Origin: Polaromonas sp.
Lineage (GTDB): Bacteria; Pseudomonadota; Gammaproteobacteria; Burkholderiales; Burkholderiaceae_C
Direction: 5' to 3'
DNA: 64,000 nucleotides
NCBI RefSeq assembly: GCF_029945895.1
Contig: NZ_JAQSDL010000080.1
Location: 1 to 64,000 of the forward strand
Of the stretch, positions 33,474 to 45,189 are shown one piece after another. Under the pieces are notes generated by a model. The model did no database searches and was not told the DNA's origin. It saw only the letters and a program-made list of their open reading frames with translations. How positions within the stretch are numbered: the stretch's first letter is position 1; every line of letters starts with the position of its first letter. Made by a program: the position numbers and the translations under genes.

Positions 33474-33807
33474 GGCGGACCCTGTTTTTCTTGGCGCTTT
33501 GAAGCTAAGTTATTGATTTTTATAGCGCTTTTGGAAGGCGCCCAACCTGCTTCCAGCAATGCAGAGCCTGCAATGTTACCCGAGGCGGACCGGCCGGCCG
33601 CTGTAAAAAATGGTGACCGGCGCCATGCGGGCGACGGTGACGCTGGCGGCACGCGCCGGCCAGACCGGTTCTTCCCTGAATTCATGCCTCAAAAATGCCT
33701 CCAGCCCTTGCCTGGCAAGCGCAGACAGCTATCGTTTTGGTAGCAACCCGGGCGCAGAGGATGGGCATCCACTGCGCGCGGGGTGTTCACACGGGATAAT
33801 CCGGGCC
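33474..33807. other. Divergent intergenic region between smc and dapC
   Basis: This 334-bp region holds two family B-like repeats (33515-33560 and 33692-33744) and the -10-like GATAAT at 33795-33800, seven bases before the dapC ATG. An open frame in phase with dapC continues back to 33610, but it runs through the repeat and is unlikely to be translated. No other gene is visible. Confidence 0.6.
33692..33744 (+). repeat. Family B repeat B10
   Basis: It reads AAAATGCCTCCAGCCCTTGC, then CTGGCAAGCGCAGACAGCTA, then TCGTTTTGGTAGC, a nearly complete copy. It lies 64 bases upstream of the dapC start. A weaker related sequence (ATTTTTATAGCGCTTTTGGA) is at about 33515. Confidence 0.75.
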
Positions 33808-35103
33808 ATGAATCCACTGTTGAAACGCCTGCAGCCCTACCCTTTCGAGCGACTGCGCCAGTTGCACGCCGACGTCACGCCAAACCCGGCCTACCGCCCC
33901 ATCAGCCTGGGCATAGGCGAGCCCAAACATGCCACGCCCGAGCTGATCAAGGCCGCCCTGAGCGACAGCCTGGCTGGCCTAGCCAGCTACCCGGCGACCG
34001 CCGGCGAGCCGAAACTGCGGCAGGCCATGGCGGGCTGGATGTTGCGCCGTTACGGTCTGGCGCTGGACCCGCTGACGCAGATCCTGCCGGTGAACGGCTC
34101 GCGTGAAGCCTTGTTCGCGCTGGCGCAGACCGTCATCGACCCGACCATGGGTGCCCCCACGCTCGCCACTTCGTGTGCGTCGGTGCCCCCCGAGGGGGCG
34201 TCGCCCGCCTTGGGGCGGCCCAGCGGCGGGCTGGCCCGGCCTCTGGTGGTCTCCCCGAACCCCTTCTACCAAATCTACGAAGGTGCAGCCCTGCTGGCCG
34301 GCGCCGACACCTGGTTTGCACCGAGTGACCCGGCGCGCAACTTTGCGGTGGACTGGGCCGCCGTGCCGCAGGAGGTCTGGGCCAGGACGCAACTGCTGTT
34401 TGTCTGTTCGCCCGGCAACCCGACCGGCGCGGTCATGGGTCTGGACGAATGGAAGCTCCTGTTTGAACTGAGCGACCGGTACGGCTTTGTGATCGCCTCG
34501 GACGAGTGTTACAGCGAGATCTACTTCCGTGAGGAGCCGCCGCTGGGCGCCTTGCAGGCCGCCGCGCAACTGGGCCGCCACGATTTCAAGAACATCATCG
34601 CGCTGACCAGCCTGTCCAAACGCAGCAACGTGCCCGGCCTGCGCAGCGGCTTTGTCGCCGGTGATGCCGCGCTGATCAAGCCTTTTCTGCTTTACCGCAC
34701 CTACCATGGCAGCGCCATGAGCCCCATCGTGCAGGCGGCCAGCATCGCCGCCTGGAACGACGAGGCGCATGTGGTGGCGAACCGCGCCATGTACCGGGAA
34801 AAATTTGCCAAAGTCACACCATTGCTGGCCGCAGTGATGGAGGTGGCGCTACCGGACGCGGGCTTCTACCTGTGGGCCCAGGTGCCGGCGTGTTTTGCCG
34901 GCGACGACGCGGCTTTTTCGCGCGAGCTGCTCGCTCTTTACAATGTCGTGGTGTTGCCCGGCAGTTACCTGGCCCGCGAAGCCCGCGGCCAGAACCCGGG
35001 CGCCGGCAGAATCCGCATGGCCCTGGTGGCTGAAACCGCCGAGTGTGTCGAAGCCGCTGAAAGAATCGTTTCCTTCATCCAATCCAGAACCCATCCAACA
35101 TGA
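33808..35103 (+). CDS. dapC: Succinyldiaminopimelate transaminase DapC with a repeat-derived insertion
   Basis: This 431-residue PLP-dependent class I/II aminotransferase makes N-succinyl-LL-2,6-diaminopimelate on the lysine/peptidoglycan route. The PLP lysine is K271 in [19 protein letters not shown] and DECYSEIY contact the cofactor. Residues about 116-145, between VIDPTMG and [15 protein letters not shown], are an in-frame family A repeat that makes the protein some 30 residues longer than usual. The start at 33808 is behind GATAAT. The TGA overlaps the dapD ATG. Context with dapD and dapE argues for DapC rather than another aminotransferase. Confidence 0.92.
   Translation: MNPLLKRLQPYPFERLRQLHADVTPNPAYRPISLGIGEPKHATPELIKAALSDSLAGLASYPATAGEPKLRQAMAGWMLRRYGLALDPLTQILPVNGSREALFALAQTVIDPTMGAPTLATSCASVPPEGASPALGRPSGGLARPLVVSPNPFYQIYEGAALLAGADTWFAPSDPARNFAVDWAAVPQEVWARTQLLFVCSPGNPTGAVMGLDEWKLLFELSDRYGFVIASDECYSEIYFREEPPLGALQAAAQLGRHDFKNIIALTSLSKRSNVPGLRSGFVAGDAALIKPFLLYRTYHGSAMSPIVQAASIAAWNDEAHVVANRAMYREKFAKVTPLLAAVMEVALPDAGFYLWAQVPACFAGDDAAFSRELLALYNVVVLPGSYLAREARGQNPGAGRIRMALVAETAECVEAAERIVSFIQSRTHPT
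34152..34240 (+). repeat. Family A repeat A5 inside dapC
   Basis: It begins GCCCCCACGCTCGCCACTTC, has the centre TGCCCCCCGAGGGGGCG and ends in a GGGGCGGCCCAGCGGCGGGC variant tail. It is sense and read as [16 protein letters not shown]..., the same frame as copy A3 in ligA. The subtype resembles A7 in prmB. Confidence 0.85.
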
Positions 35104-35927
35104 AACAAGACCAACTCGAAAGCATCATCAACGCCGCCTGGGAAGACCGCGCGAATCTGTCGCCGCAGGCCGCTTCGAAAGAAGTCCAGGATGCGGTGGA
35201 ACACACGATTTCCGAACTCAACGGGGGCCGCCTGCGTGTCGCCACGCGCCAGGGTGTCGGCCAGTGGACCACGCACCAGTGGATCAAGAAAGCCGTGCTG
35301 CTGAGCTTTCGCCTCAAAGACAACGTGCTGATGCGCGCCGGCGACCTGGGCTTTTATGACAAGGTGCCGACCAAGTTCTCGCACCTGAGCGAGCAGGAAA
35401 TGAAGGAAAGCGGCGTGCGTGTGGTGCCGCCCGCCGTGGCGCGCCGCGGCAGCTACATCGCCAAAGGCGCGATCCTGATGCCCAGCTACGTGAACATCGG
35501 CGCCTATGTGGACGAAGGCACCATGGTGGACGCCTGGGCCACCGTCGGCAGCTGCGCGCAGGTCGGCAAAAACGTGCACCTGTCGGGTGGCGTCGGTCTG
35601 GGCGGCGTGCTCGAACCCCTGCAGGCCAACCCGACCATCATTGAAGACAACTGCTTCATCGGTGCACGCTCCGAAGTGGTGGAAGGCGTCATCGTCGAGG
35701 AGAACTCTGTCATTTCGATGGGCGTTTACATCGGCCAGAGCACACCGATTTATGACCGCGAGGCGGACACCGTGACTTATGGCCGCATTCCGGCCGGTTC
35801 GGTGGTCGTGTCGGGCAACCTGCCCAAGGCCGGCGGAAAGTACTCGCTGTATTGCGCCGTGATCGTCAAGAAGGTGGACGCCAAGACCCGTGCGACCACC
35901 AGCCTCAATGATCTGCTCCGGGATTAA
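35100..35927 (+). CDS. dapD: Tetrahydrodipicolinate N-succinyltransferase DapD
   Basis: This 275-residue enzyme transfers a succinyl group from succinyl-CoA to tetrahydrodipicolinate. A left-handed beta helix of hexapeptide repeats begins near [20 protein letters not shown] and continues through [20 protein letters not shown]. Motifs [10 protein letters not shown] and [14 protein letters not shown] are family-typical. The ATG overlaps the dapC stop by four bases. A family A repeat starts directly after its stop. Confidence 0.97.
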   Translation: MKQDQLESIINAAWEDRANLSPQAASKEVQDAVEHTISELNGGRLRVATRQGVGQWTTHQWIKKAVLLSFRLKDNVLMRAGDLGFYDKVPTKFSHLSEQEMKESGVRVVPPAVARRGSYIAKGAILMPSYVNIGAYVDEGTMVDAWATVGSCAQVGKNVHLSGGVGLGGVLEPLQANPTIIEDNCFIGARSEVVEGVIVEENSVISMGVYIGQSTPIYDREADTVTYGRIPAGSVVVSGNLPKAGGKYSLYCAVIVKKVDAKTRATTSLNDLLRD

Positions 35928-36028
35928 ATGGCCTCCACGCTTGTCGCTTCGCGTACTTCGCTGCCCCCCGAGGGGGCCGCTGCGCCTGCGGGCCGGCGAA
36001 GCCGGACCCGCGGCTCCTGCTTGAACGG
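35928..36028 (+). repeat. Family A repeat, copy A6 (well preserved)
   Basis: It starts about three bases after the dapD stop, sense. Head GCCTCCACGCTTGTCGCTTC, then GCGTAC; centre TGCCCCCCGAGGGGGCC; tail GCTGCGCCTGCGGGCCGGCG, AAGCCGGACC; extension CGCGGCTCCTGCTTGAA. The CCCCC/GGGGG core could form a strong hairpin in the dapD mRNA 3' region. Confidence 0.9.
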
Positions 36029-36106
36029 GATGGGATGCCGGCGCTCCGGGGACACAGCTGAGCCGCCAGCCTTTTTGACTCACTGATTGATGGATCGGAA
36101 CCGCCA

Positions 36107-39500
<3,394 letters not shown>

Positions 39501-39572
39501 GACTTGTGTCTCGGGCCACCATTGGGGCGCAGCGCGCCGACTGGCTATTTTTCTTGTGTCTGCTTGGTTTAA

Positions 39573-41594
39573 ATGATTACCCTTAAAAATGTGGTGCTGC
39601 GTCGCGGCGCCAAAGTGATTCTTGACAGCGCGTCTGTCACCCTCAACCCCGGCGAGAAAGTCGGCCTGGTGGGGCGCAATGGCGCGGGCAAGTCCTCGCT
39701 GTTTGCCATGCTCAACGGCACGCTGCACGAAGACGGCGGCGAGTTCTACATTCCCGCCCAGTGGCGCATGGCGCAGGTGGCCCAGGACATGCCCGAGACT
39801 GAACAAAGCGCCACCAGCTACGTGATCGAAGGCGACGTGGTGCTGCAGGCCGCACAGGCCGAGGTGGAGGCCGCCGAGGCCAGTGGTGACGGTGACCGCA
39901 TGGCGCATGCCTACATGGATCTCTACGACTCGGGCGCGCACGACGCGCCGGCCCGGGCGCAGGCGCTGATCCTCGGCCTGGGTTTCAAGCTCAGTGAACT
40001 CGACAACCCGGTCAACAGTTTTTCCGGCGGCTGGCGCATGCGCCTGCAACTGGCGCGCGCGCTGATGTGCCCGTCCGACCTGCTGCTGCTCGACGAACCG
40101 ACCAACCACCTGGACCTCGATGCACTCGTCTGGCTGGAGGCCTGGCTCAAGCGTTACCAGGGCACCATGCTGGTCATCAGCCATGACCGCGAATTCCTCG
40201 ATGCCGTGACCGACGTCACGGTGCACATCGAAAGTGCCAAGCTGACCCGTTACGGCGGCAACTACAGCAAGTTTGAAGACCTGCGTGCCGAGCAGATGGC
40301 GCTGCAGCAGGGTGCTTTCAACAAGCAGCAGGACAAGATTGCCCACCTGCAGAAATTCATTGCCCGCTTCAAGGCCAAGGCCAGCAAGGCCAAGCAGGCG
40401 CAAAGCCGGGTCAAGGCGCTGGACCGCATGGAGAAAATTGCGCCGCTGCTGGCCGAAGCCGACTTCACCTTCGAGTTCAAGGAACCGGCCAACCTGCCCA
40501 ACCCCATGCTCTCGATGCAGCATGTCGACTTCGGCTACCCGCCGCCAGCCGATGCGTCCGAAGGCACACCGCCCACGGTCATCGTGCAGAACGTTAGCAA
40601 GTCGGTGCTGGCCGGCCAGCGCATCGGCATCCTGGGTGCCAACGGCCAGGGCAAGTCCACCGTGGTCAAAACCATTGCGCGCGCGCTGGCGCCCATCAGT
40701 GGCGAGATGACCGAAGGCAAGGGCCTGAACATCGGCTACTTCGCGCAGCAGGAGCTCGACGTGCTGCGCCCGGCCGACAACCCGCTGGAACACATGATCC
40801 GGCTGGTCAAGGAGGTCACCGCCGCCGGCAAGATAGGCAGCCAGCCAACCCGCGAGCAGGACCTGCGCAGCTTTCTGGGCAACTTCAATTTTGGCGGCGA
40901 CATGGTCAAGCAGGCCGTCGGCAGCATGAGCGGCGGCGAAAAAGCCCGGCTGGTGCTGTGCATGATCGTCTGGCAGCGCCCCAACCTGCTGCTTCTTGAT
41001 GAGCCGACCAATCACCTGGACCTGGCCACGCGCGAGGCGCTGTCGATGGCGCTCAACGAGTTTGAAGGCACCGTCATGCTGGTCAGCCACGATCGCGCCC
41101 TCCTGCGCGCCGTGTGCGACGAGTTCTGGATGGTCTCGCGCGGCGGCGTCGCGCCCTTCGACGGCGATCTCGACGACTATCAGCGTTACCTGCTCGACGA
41201 AGCCAAACGCCAGCGTGAAGAAGCCAAAAAATCCACCAGCACCGCCGCGCCTTCTGCAGCTGCTACCAAAACAGTAGCTGCCAGCGCCCAGGTGACGGCG
41301 ACTTCAGCCACTTTTGATGCCAAAAAGCCGGGCAGCAAGAAGGATGACGCGCAGCGCCGGCAGCAGCACTCGGACGCGACCAAGCCGCTGCGCAAGGAAC
41401 TGGAAAAAATCGACGCCCGCATGCAGTCGCTGAGCGCGGAACGCGACAACCTGCAAGCCTCGCTGGCGACCACGACCGCGCCGGCGGAAATGGCCCAGTC
41501 GGGCAAGCGCCTGAAGGTCATTGACACCGAACTGGGCACGCTGGAAGAGCGCTGGCTGGAACTCACCGAGCAGATCGAAACCTCGCTGGCCTGA
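39573..41594 (+). CDS. ABC-F family ATPase (YheS/Uup-like)
   Basis: This 673-residue soluble protein has two ABC cassettes and no membrane segment. Cassette 1 has GRNGAGKSS, SGGWRMRLQLARAL and LLLDEPTNHLDLDALVWLE. Cassette 2 has GANGQGKST, MSGGEKARLVLCMI and LLLDEPTNHLDLATREAL. ABC-F proteins act on the ribosome during translation. An Ala/Lys-rich linker after about residue 555 holds a family B-like sequence (B6). A C-terminal coiled coil ends with ELTEQIETSLA. The length best fits YheS-type proteins. Confidence 0.92.
   Translation: MITLKNVVLRRGAKVILDSASVTLNPGEKVGLVGRNGAGKSSLFAMLNGTLHEDGGEFYIPAQWRMAQVAQDMPETEQSATSYVIEGDVVLQAAQAEVEAAEASGDGDRMAHAYMDLYDSGAHDAPARAQALILGLGFKLSELDNPVNSFSGGWRMRLQLARALMCPSDLLLLDEPTNHLDLDALVWLEAWLKRYQGTMLVISHDREFLDAVTDVTVHIESAKLTRYGGNYSKFEDLRAEQMALQQGAFNKQQDKIAHLQKFIARFKAKASKAKQAQSRVKALDRMEKIAPLLAEADFTFEFKEPANLPNPMLSMQHVDFGYPPPADASEGTPPTVIVQNVSKSVLAGQRIGILGANGQGKSTVVKTIARALAPISGEMTEGKGLNIGYFAQQELDVLRPADNPLEHMIRLVKEVTAAGKIGSQPTREQDLRSFLGNFNFGGDMVKQAVGSMSGGEKARLVLCMIVWQRPNLLLLDEPTNHLDLATREALSMALNEFEGTVMLVSHDRALLRAVCDEFWMVSRGGVAPFDGDLDDYQRYLLDEAKRQREEAKKSTSTAAPSAAATKTVAASAQVTATSATFDAKKPGSKKDDAQRRQQHSDATKPLRKELEKIDARMQSLSAERDNLQASLATTTAPAEMAQSGKRLKVIDTELGTLEERWLELTEQIETSLA
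41262..41315 (-). repeat. Family B-like repeat B6 in the ABC-F gene
   Basis: On the plus strand: GCTACCAAAACAGTAGCTGC, CAGCGCCCAGGTGACGGCGA, CTTCAGCCAC. It lies in the low-complexity linker before the C-terminal coiled coil, a place that tolerates insertions. Confidence 0.6.
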
Positions 41595-41687
41595 GCGGAC
41601 ATCAAGCGGGCTTGAGCCGGCATTGGGCGGACGAGGGTTGGGCTTGCGGCTCTAACCCCGCCGGGCATTTCGCGCTAAAGTGCATTC

Positions 41688-42197
41688 ATGCCCACCGCCC
41701 TCCAGATGGCTTCCGACGACGCGGCCCTTGCGGCCGCGGTGATGCGCAGCCGCAAGCTTCTCAACAAACGCGCCATGGTCGCCGCCGCGGCCAGCGCCGT
41801 GCCGGTGCCCGGCCTCGACTGGGCGGTCGACGCGGCCATGCTGTCCCGACTGATTCCTGAGATCAACCGGGAGTTTGGCCTCACGCCGCAGCAACTCGAC
41901 CAGCTCGATCCGACCAAGCGCGACCAGGTCCAGAAAGCGGTCACCCTGGTCGGCTCGGTGTTGATCGGCAAGTTCATCAGCCGGGACCTGGTCCTCAAGG
42001 CCGCCACCAAAATCGGCATGCGGCTGACCACCAAACAACTCGCCAAGTACGTGCCCTTCGCCGGACAGATCGTCGCCGCCACCGTCGGTTATGCAGCGAT
42101 CCGTTATCTGGGTGAAGAACACATGAAGGACTGCATTCGTGTGGCGCGGCAGGCGCAGCTGGAAGTACCGCTTCTTGGCTACTCGGCGCCGGGCTGA
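41688..42197 (+). CDS. Uncharacterised DUF697/EcsC-like protein
   Basis: This 169-residue protein is not assigned a function. It has two or three moderately hydrophobic helices: AMVAAAASAVPVPGLDWAVD, AVTLVGSVLIGKFIS and AKYVPFAGQIVAATVGYAAI. The PVPGLDWAVD and IPEINREFGL stretches recall YcjF/DUF697-type membrane-associated domains. The ATG lies six bases after TAAAGT and has no Shine-Dalgarno. It stands alone between the ABC-F gene and the convergent BLUF gene. Confidence 0.65.
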   Translation: MPTALQMASDDAALAAAVMRSRKLLNKRAMVAAAASAVPVPGLDWAVDAAMLSRLIPEINREFGLTPQQLDQLDPTKRDQVQKAVTLVGSVLIGKFISRDLVLKAATKIGMRLTTKQLAKYVPFAGQIVAATVGYAAIRYLGEEHMKDCIRVARQAQLEVPLLGYSAPG

Positions 42198-42295
42198 CTC
42201 CTTATCCGAAGCTCTTCAGCGCAGGCATTCGCAGCCGTGGCTGGTCAAACTGCAGGAATGAGGCGTGCGCGCCCGGTGCAAAACTCGGCCTTCCG

Positions 42296-42703
42296 TCAGG
42301 GCACGGCCTTGAGCCGGGAGAAAAATACATTCATGAGCTTGGTGAACGCATCTGCAGGCGTTGTTTCCTTGCGATGTGCATCAAGCTCCGCGATGTGCTC
42401 AAGCTCCCAGGGAACGGCTTCGAGTGCCGCCATGGAGATGTCTTTGAAAATGCGTTCCTCGGTGGGCGTGATGTAGACAATCCGGCAATTGCGATGCCGG
42501 GGGTCAGACATGACTTGCACATATTTCTTGAGCACGTTCTGCTCGGGACCCTCGAGGACTTGCGTGAACAAACCTCCGCCGAAAACAAGGAGGCCGGTGA
42601 TGCCCAGGGGTGGATTGTTTTTTGCAGCGCTTTTGAGAATGGCGTCGATGGAGTCATCGGTCAGGCCTTCCAGGGCGTCGCTGATGTAGAGCAGTCTAAG
42701 CAT
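42296..42703 (-). CDS. BLUF-domain blue-light sensor
   Basis: This 135-residue protein is a stand-alone BLUF domain that should bind FAD and sense blue light. The key residues Y6, N30 and Q48 (in FTQVLEGPE) are spaced exactly as AppA Tyr21, Asn45 and Gln63. The semi-conserved Trp position is I89 and the methionine is M91 (KDISM). A short C-terminal helix follows the domain; no output domain is fused. The ATG at 42703 starts the fold. An open frame extends 71 codons upstream through the tRNA region and is not translated. Confidence 0.9.
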   Translation of the reverse strand: MLRLLYISDALEGLTDDSIDAILKSAAKNNPPLGITGLLVFGGGLFTQVLEGPEQNVLKKYVQVMSDPRHRNCRIVYITPTEERIFKDISMAALEAVPWELEHIAELDAHRKETTPADAFTKLMNVFFSRLKAVP

Positions 42704-42828
42704 GAAGCAGTCAGGTTGGAGGTCGAAAATAGTCGCAGACGACTGGCAGACCCATATTTCCTCGGCAGCCCTGATTCTGCCTTGAGTTGCGCACCGGCGT
42801 CTTCCAGGGATTGACAACGCAACGGAAA

Positions 42829-42863
42829 CAAAAAAGCCAGCTATCAAACTGATAGCTGGCTTT
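42829..42863 (-). terminator. Terminator of tRNA-Lys formed by a family B terminal hairpin
   Basis: A perfect 14-bp stem (42833-42846 with 42850-42863) with a three-base loop is followed on the minus strand by a T-run. It contains AGCTATCA and TGATAGCT, the same palindrome that ends family B repeats. It lies 21 bases after the encoded CCA of the tRNA. Confidence 0.88.
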
Positions 42864-42883
42864 CCGTGCCATGAAGGCGTGTC

Positions 42884-42959
42884 TGGTGGGGCCTGCGGGG
42901 GTCGAACCCACGACAAACGGATTAAAAGTCCGCTGCTCTACCAACTGAGCTAAGGCCCC
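42884..42959 (-). tRNA. tRNA-Lys (anticodon TTT)
   Basis: This is a 76-nt tRNA with the acceptor stem GGGGCCT/AGGCCCC, D-loop sequence AGCTCAGTTGGTAGAGC, and anticodon stem-loop CGGACTTTTAATCCG with TTT. The T arm is GTGGGTTCGACCCCCGC-like. A discriminator A and encoded CCA follow. It reads AAA/AAG lysine codons. A TATAAT promoter element lies upstream and a strong terminator downstream, so it is a single-gene unit. Confidence 0.97.
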
Positions 42960-43007
42960 AAGGATTGCTCCCTGGTCTGTACCGCACATGATGCAGAACA
43001 GCCTCAA

Positions 43008-43013
43008 ATTATA
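43008..43013 (-). promoter_or_regulatory. -10 box for tRNA-Lys
   Basis: A perfect TATAAT on the minus strand lies about 49 bases before the tRNA 5' end, within the short gap after tcdA. The -35 region is only T/A-rich and poorly matched. Confidence 0.6.
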
Positions 43014-43039
43014 GCGTTATTTTTCGACTCTTTAAAAAA

Positions 43040-43864
43040 CTACTCAGCAATTTTGTTGAGCACCCAACCTGCAGCACACAAACCGAAGGCCGATGTCACG
43101 CTGACCACCGATCCATACCCGTGGCAATTGAGACTGCCATCGCCAGATGCATCGTCCCCGATATCACAGGCATCCGGCGCAGCATCAGACCCGCTGGCCG
43201 GGGCCGCGGGTTGCATCACCGCCTCGCGGCTGAACACGCAGGCCACACCGATTTTCCCCTTGCGCGCTGCACCCCGCTCCTTGCGCAGGCGGTAACGCAG
43301 TTGCGCGAGCAGCGGGTCGTGGGTGACCAGCGACAGGTCGTCAATGTCGACCTTGTGCGCATGGCGCTTGCCGCCGGCTGCGCCGACGCTGATGAAGTTG
43401 ACCTTGTGGCGCATCGCCCAGGCGGCCATGGCAGTTTTGGCCCGCACCTGGTCGCAGGCATCGATGACGGACAACCCGCTGTCGTCGTGTGTCTGCAGCC
43501 CCGCAATCGCCGGCCAGTTGGCGGCATCGACGAACTCCTCGATGCAGTGCACAACACAACCGGGGTGGATGTGGGCAATGCGTTCGCGCATCGCCTGGAC
43601 CTTGGCCTGCCCCAATGTGGTGTCGAGCGCGTGGATCTGGCGGTTGATGTTGGACTCGGCGATGTGGTCCAGGTCAATCAGCGTCAGCCTGGCCACGCCG
43701 CTGCGCGCCAGCGCTTCGGCGGCCCAGGAGCCCACGCCGCCCAGGCCCACCACCACCACATGCGCTGCACGGATTTTTCTTGCACCGGACGCACCATACA
43801 GACGCGCCAGTCCGCCGAAGCGCCGCTCCAGGTCGGCAGGGAGATCAGAGGAAATCTCAGTCAC
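43040..43864 (-). CDS. tcdA: tRNA threonylcarbamoyladenosine dehydratase TcdA
   Basis: This 274-residue E1-like enzyme cyclises t6A at tRNA position 37 using ATP. The nucleotide loop is VVVGLGGVGSWAAEALARSG. Other family marks are DLDHIAESNINRQ, VIDACDQVRAKTA and GKIGVACVFSRE. The start is GTG at 43864, with AGGAAA upstream. The frame open for 57 more codons runs into repeat A8 and is not coding. The C-terminal portion carries an Asp/Gly-rich insertion before GYGSVVSVTSAFG. It lies just before the tRNA-Lys gene. Confidence 0.92.
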   Translation of the reverse strand: MTEISSDLPADLERRFGGLARLYGASGARKIRAAHVVVVGLGGVGSWAAEALARSGVARLTLIDLDHIAESNINRQIHALDTTLGQAKVQAMRERIAHIHPGCVVHCIEEFVDAANWPAIAGLQTHDDSGLSVIDACDQVRAKTAMAAWAMRHKVNFISVGAAGGKRHAHKVDIDDLSLVTHDPLLAQLRYRLRKERGAARKGKIGVACVFSREAVMQPAAPASGSDAAPDACDIGDDASGDGSLNCHGYGSVVSVTSAFGLCAAGWVLNKIAE

Positions 43865-43906
43865 TGGCCATTTCCTGCCAGGCCGCCCCAAGGAAAATCC
43901 GCCCCT

Positions 43907-44023
43907 GCTCTTCCAGTCGGGGCCGCGGAACCGGCGCTGCCGGGCTGCGGGCGCTGCGCCCCTCTTCTTCGTGCAAGGGGCAGCGCACCAACGAAGGCAG
44001 GCGAAGCGACAAGCGTGGGGGCC
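43907..44023 (-). repeat. Family A repeat, copy A8
   Basis: On the minus strand the head GGCCCCCACGCTTGTCGCTT begins directly behind the YedE stop (44025-44027), sense. The middle is longer than usual. The tail reads GCCCGCAGCCCGGCAGCGCC, then GGTTCCGCGGCCCCGAC. It lies between the YedE-type gene and tcdA. Confidence 0.85.
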
Positions 44024-44024
44024 A

Positions 44025-45134
44025 TCAACTGTCAAGCCGCCAGATCTGGTATTTCAGGCCTGCCACCGCGCCGGCGATGATGGCCGCGACAGCGACAAAA
44101 CTGGTGGCGCTCAGCGTGGAGATGCCGGACAAGCCCTGCCCGACGGTGCAGCCCATGGCGGTCACCCCGCCCACGCCCATCAGCACGGCCCCGACGAGGT
44201 GGTTGGCCGTGTCTTCGGTATTGCGAAAGCCTTCCCAGTGGAAGCTGCGTGACAACAGGGAATACAGCGCCGAACCAACCACCACGCCAAAAACAGACAC
44301 AACGCCCAACGTCAGCACTTTGCTCTTGTCGCTGAAAAATATCAGCCAATCGATGGTGTAGGCCATCGGAGCCACAAAACTCAGGGCCTCCATGCGGCCG
44401 GAGTTGGTCGCCAGAAACGTCTCCGCCAGCGTTTCCGGATGTTCCGCGACATAAGCCATATGACCGCTGAGCCACCACATGGCGGCAATCAGCAGGCCAA
44501 TGCCAACCCCGGCGAGCAGGTTGTCAAAGCGGAGAAACTCGGGGCCGGCCAGCGCCCAGACGATCAGACCTCCGCCCAGCACTCCTGCCAGCACCAGTCC
44601 GGCCAGCACCGGAGACACGCCGAGCCAACTGCCCGCCCAGTTGGACAATGCGGCGTTGCTTGAAAAATCGACAGCCACACGGTCCACCGTGGCCACGCGC
44701 AGTACCGCCGTGATGCCCTTGAGTGTGGCAAATGCGGCTACCGCCATGACCACAAACACCACCAGTGATTTGAGGTTGCCGCTGCCAATGCGGACCAGTG
44801 TCTTGCTGCCGCAGCCAGAAGCCAGCACCATGCCAAAGCCGAACAGCAATCCGCCGACCAGGGCGGAAAGCCAGATGAAACGGTTGGAGGCATACACGGC
44901 TTTGGCAGGGTCAATCAGCCCGGCCGCGGCCAGGCCGTAGAAGCCGATCATGGCCACGCCGATGGCCATTGCCCACACGCGCATGCGTGTCCAGTCTCCC
45001 ATGTTGACGATGTCGCTGACTGCGCCCATGGTGCAGAAGTGGGTGCGCTGGACAACGGCACCGAACAGGGCCGCAAGAATAAAAGTCGCCCAGAGAACCT
45101 GGGCGGTGAGTGAGTTGAGCTGGGAGATATCCAT
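44025..45134 (-). CDS. YeeE/YedE-family sulfur-compound transporter
   Basis: This 369-residue inner-membrane protein has about nine to ten hydrophobic segments. Three cysteine motifs are conserved in the family: HFCTMGAVSD near the start, ASGCGSKTLVRIGSG near residue 115, and AMGCTVGQGLSG near the end. YeeE proteins import thiosulfate through such cysteines, and the duplicated half-channel arrangement fits. A specific substrate is not shown. The two cysteine-rich halves resemble fused PmpA/PmpB modules. Confidence 0.87.
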   Translation of the reverse strand: MDISQLNSLTAQVLWATFILAALFGAVVQRTHFCTMGAVSDIVNMGDWTRMRVWAMAIGVAMIGFYGLAAAGLIDPAKAVYASNRFIWLSALVGGLLFGFGMVLASGCGSKTLVRIGSGNLKSLVVFVVMAVAAFATLKGITAVLRVATVDRVAVDFSSNAALSNWAGSWLGVSPVLAGLVLAGVLGGGLIVWALAGPEFLRFDNLLAGVGIGLLIAAMWWLSGHMAYVAEHPETLAETFLATNSGRMEALSFVAPMAYTIDWLIFFSDKSKVLTLGVVSVFGVVVGSALYSLLSRSFHWEGFRNTEDTANHLVGAVLMGVGGVTAMGCTVGQGLSGISTLSATSFVAVAAIIAGAVAGLKYQIWRLDS

Positions 45135-45189
45135 CCCCTGATTTTAGGGGCTGGTCACGAAATGCGCTGACTGGCCGTCTGCGCGGGGT

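Noticed and set aside
42704-42916. N-terminal extension of the BLUF protein
   Set aside because: It would translate through the tRNA-Lys terminator and part of the tRNA; the BLUF fold begins exactly at the ATG at 42703.
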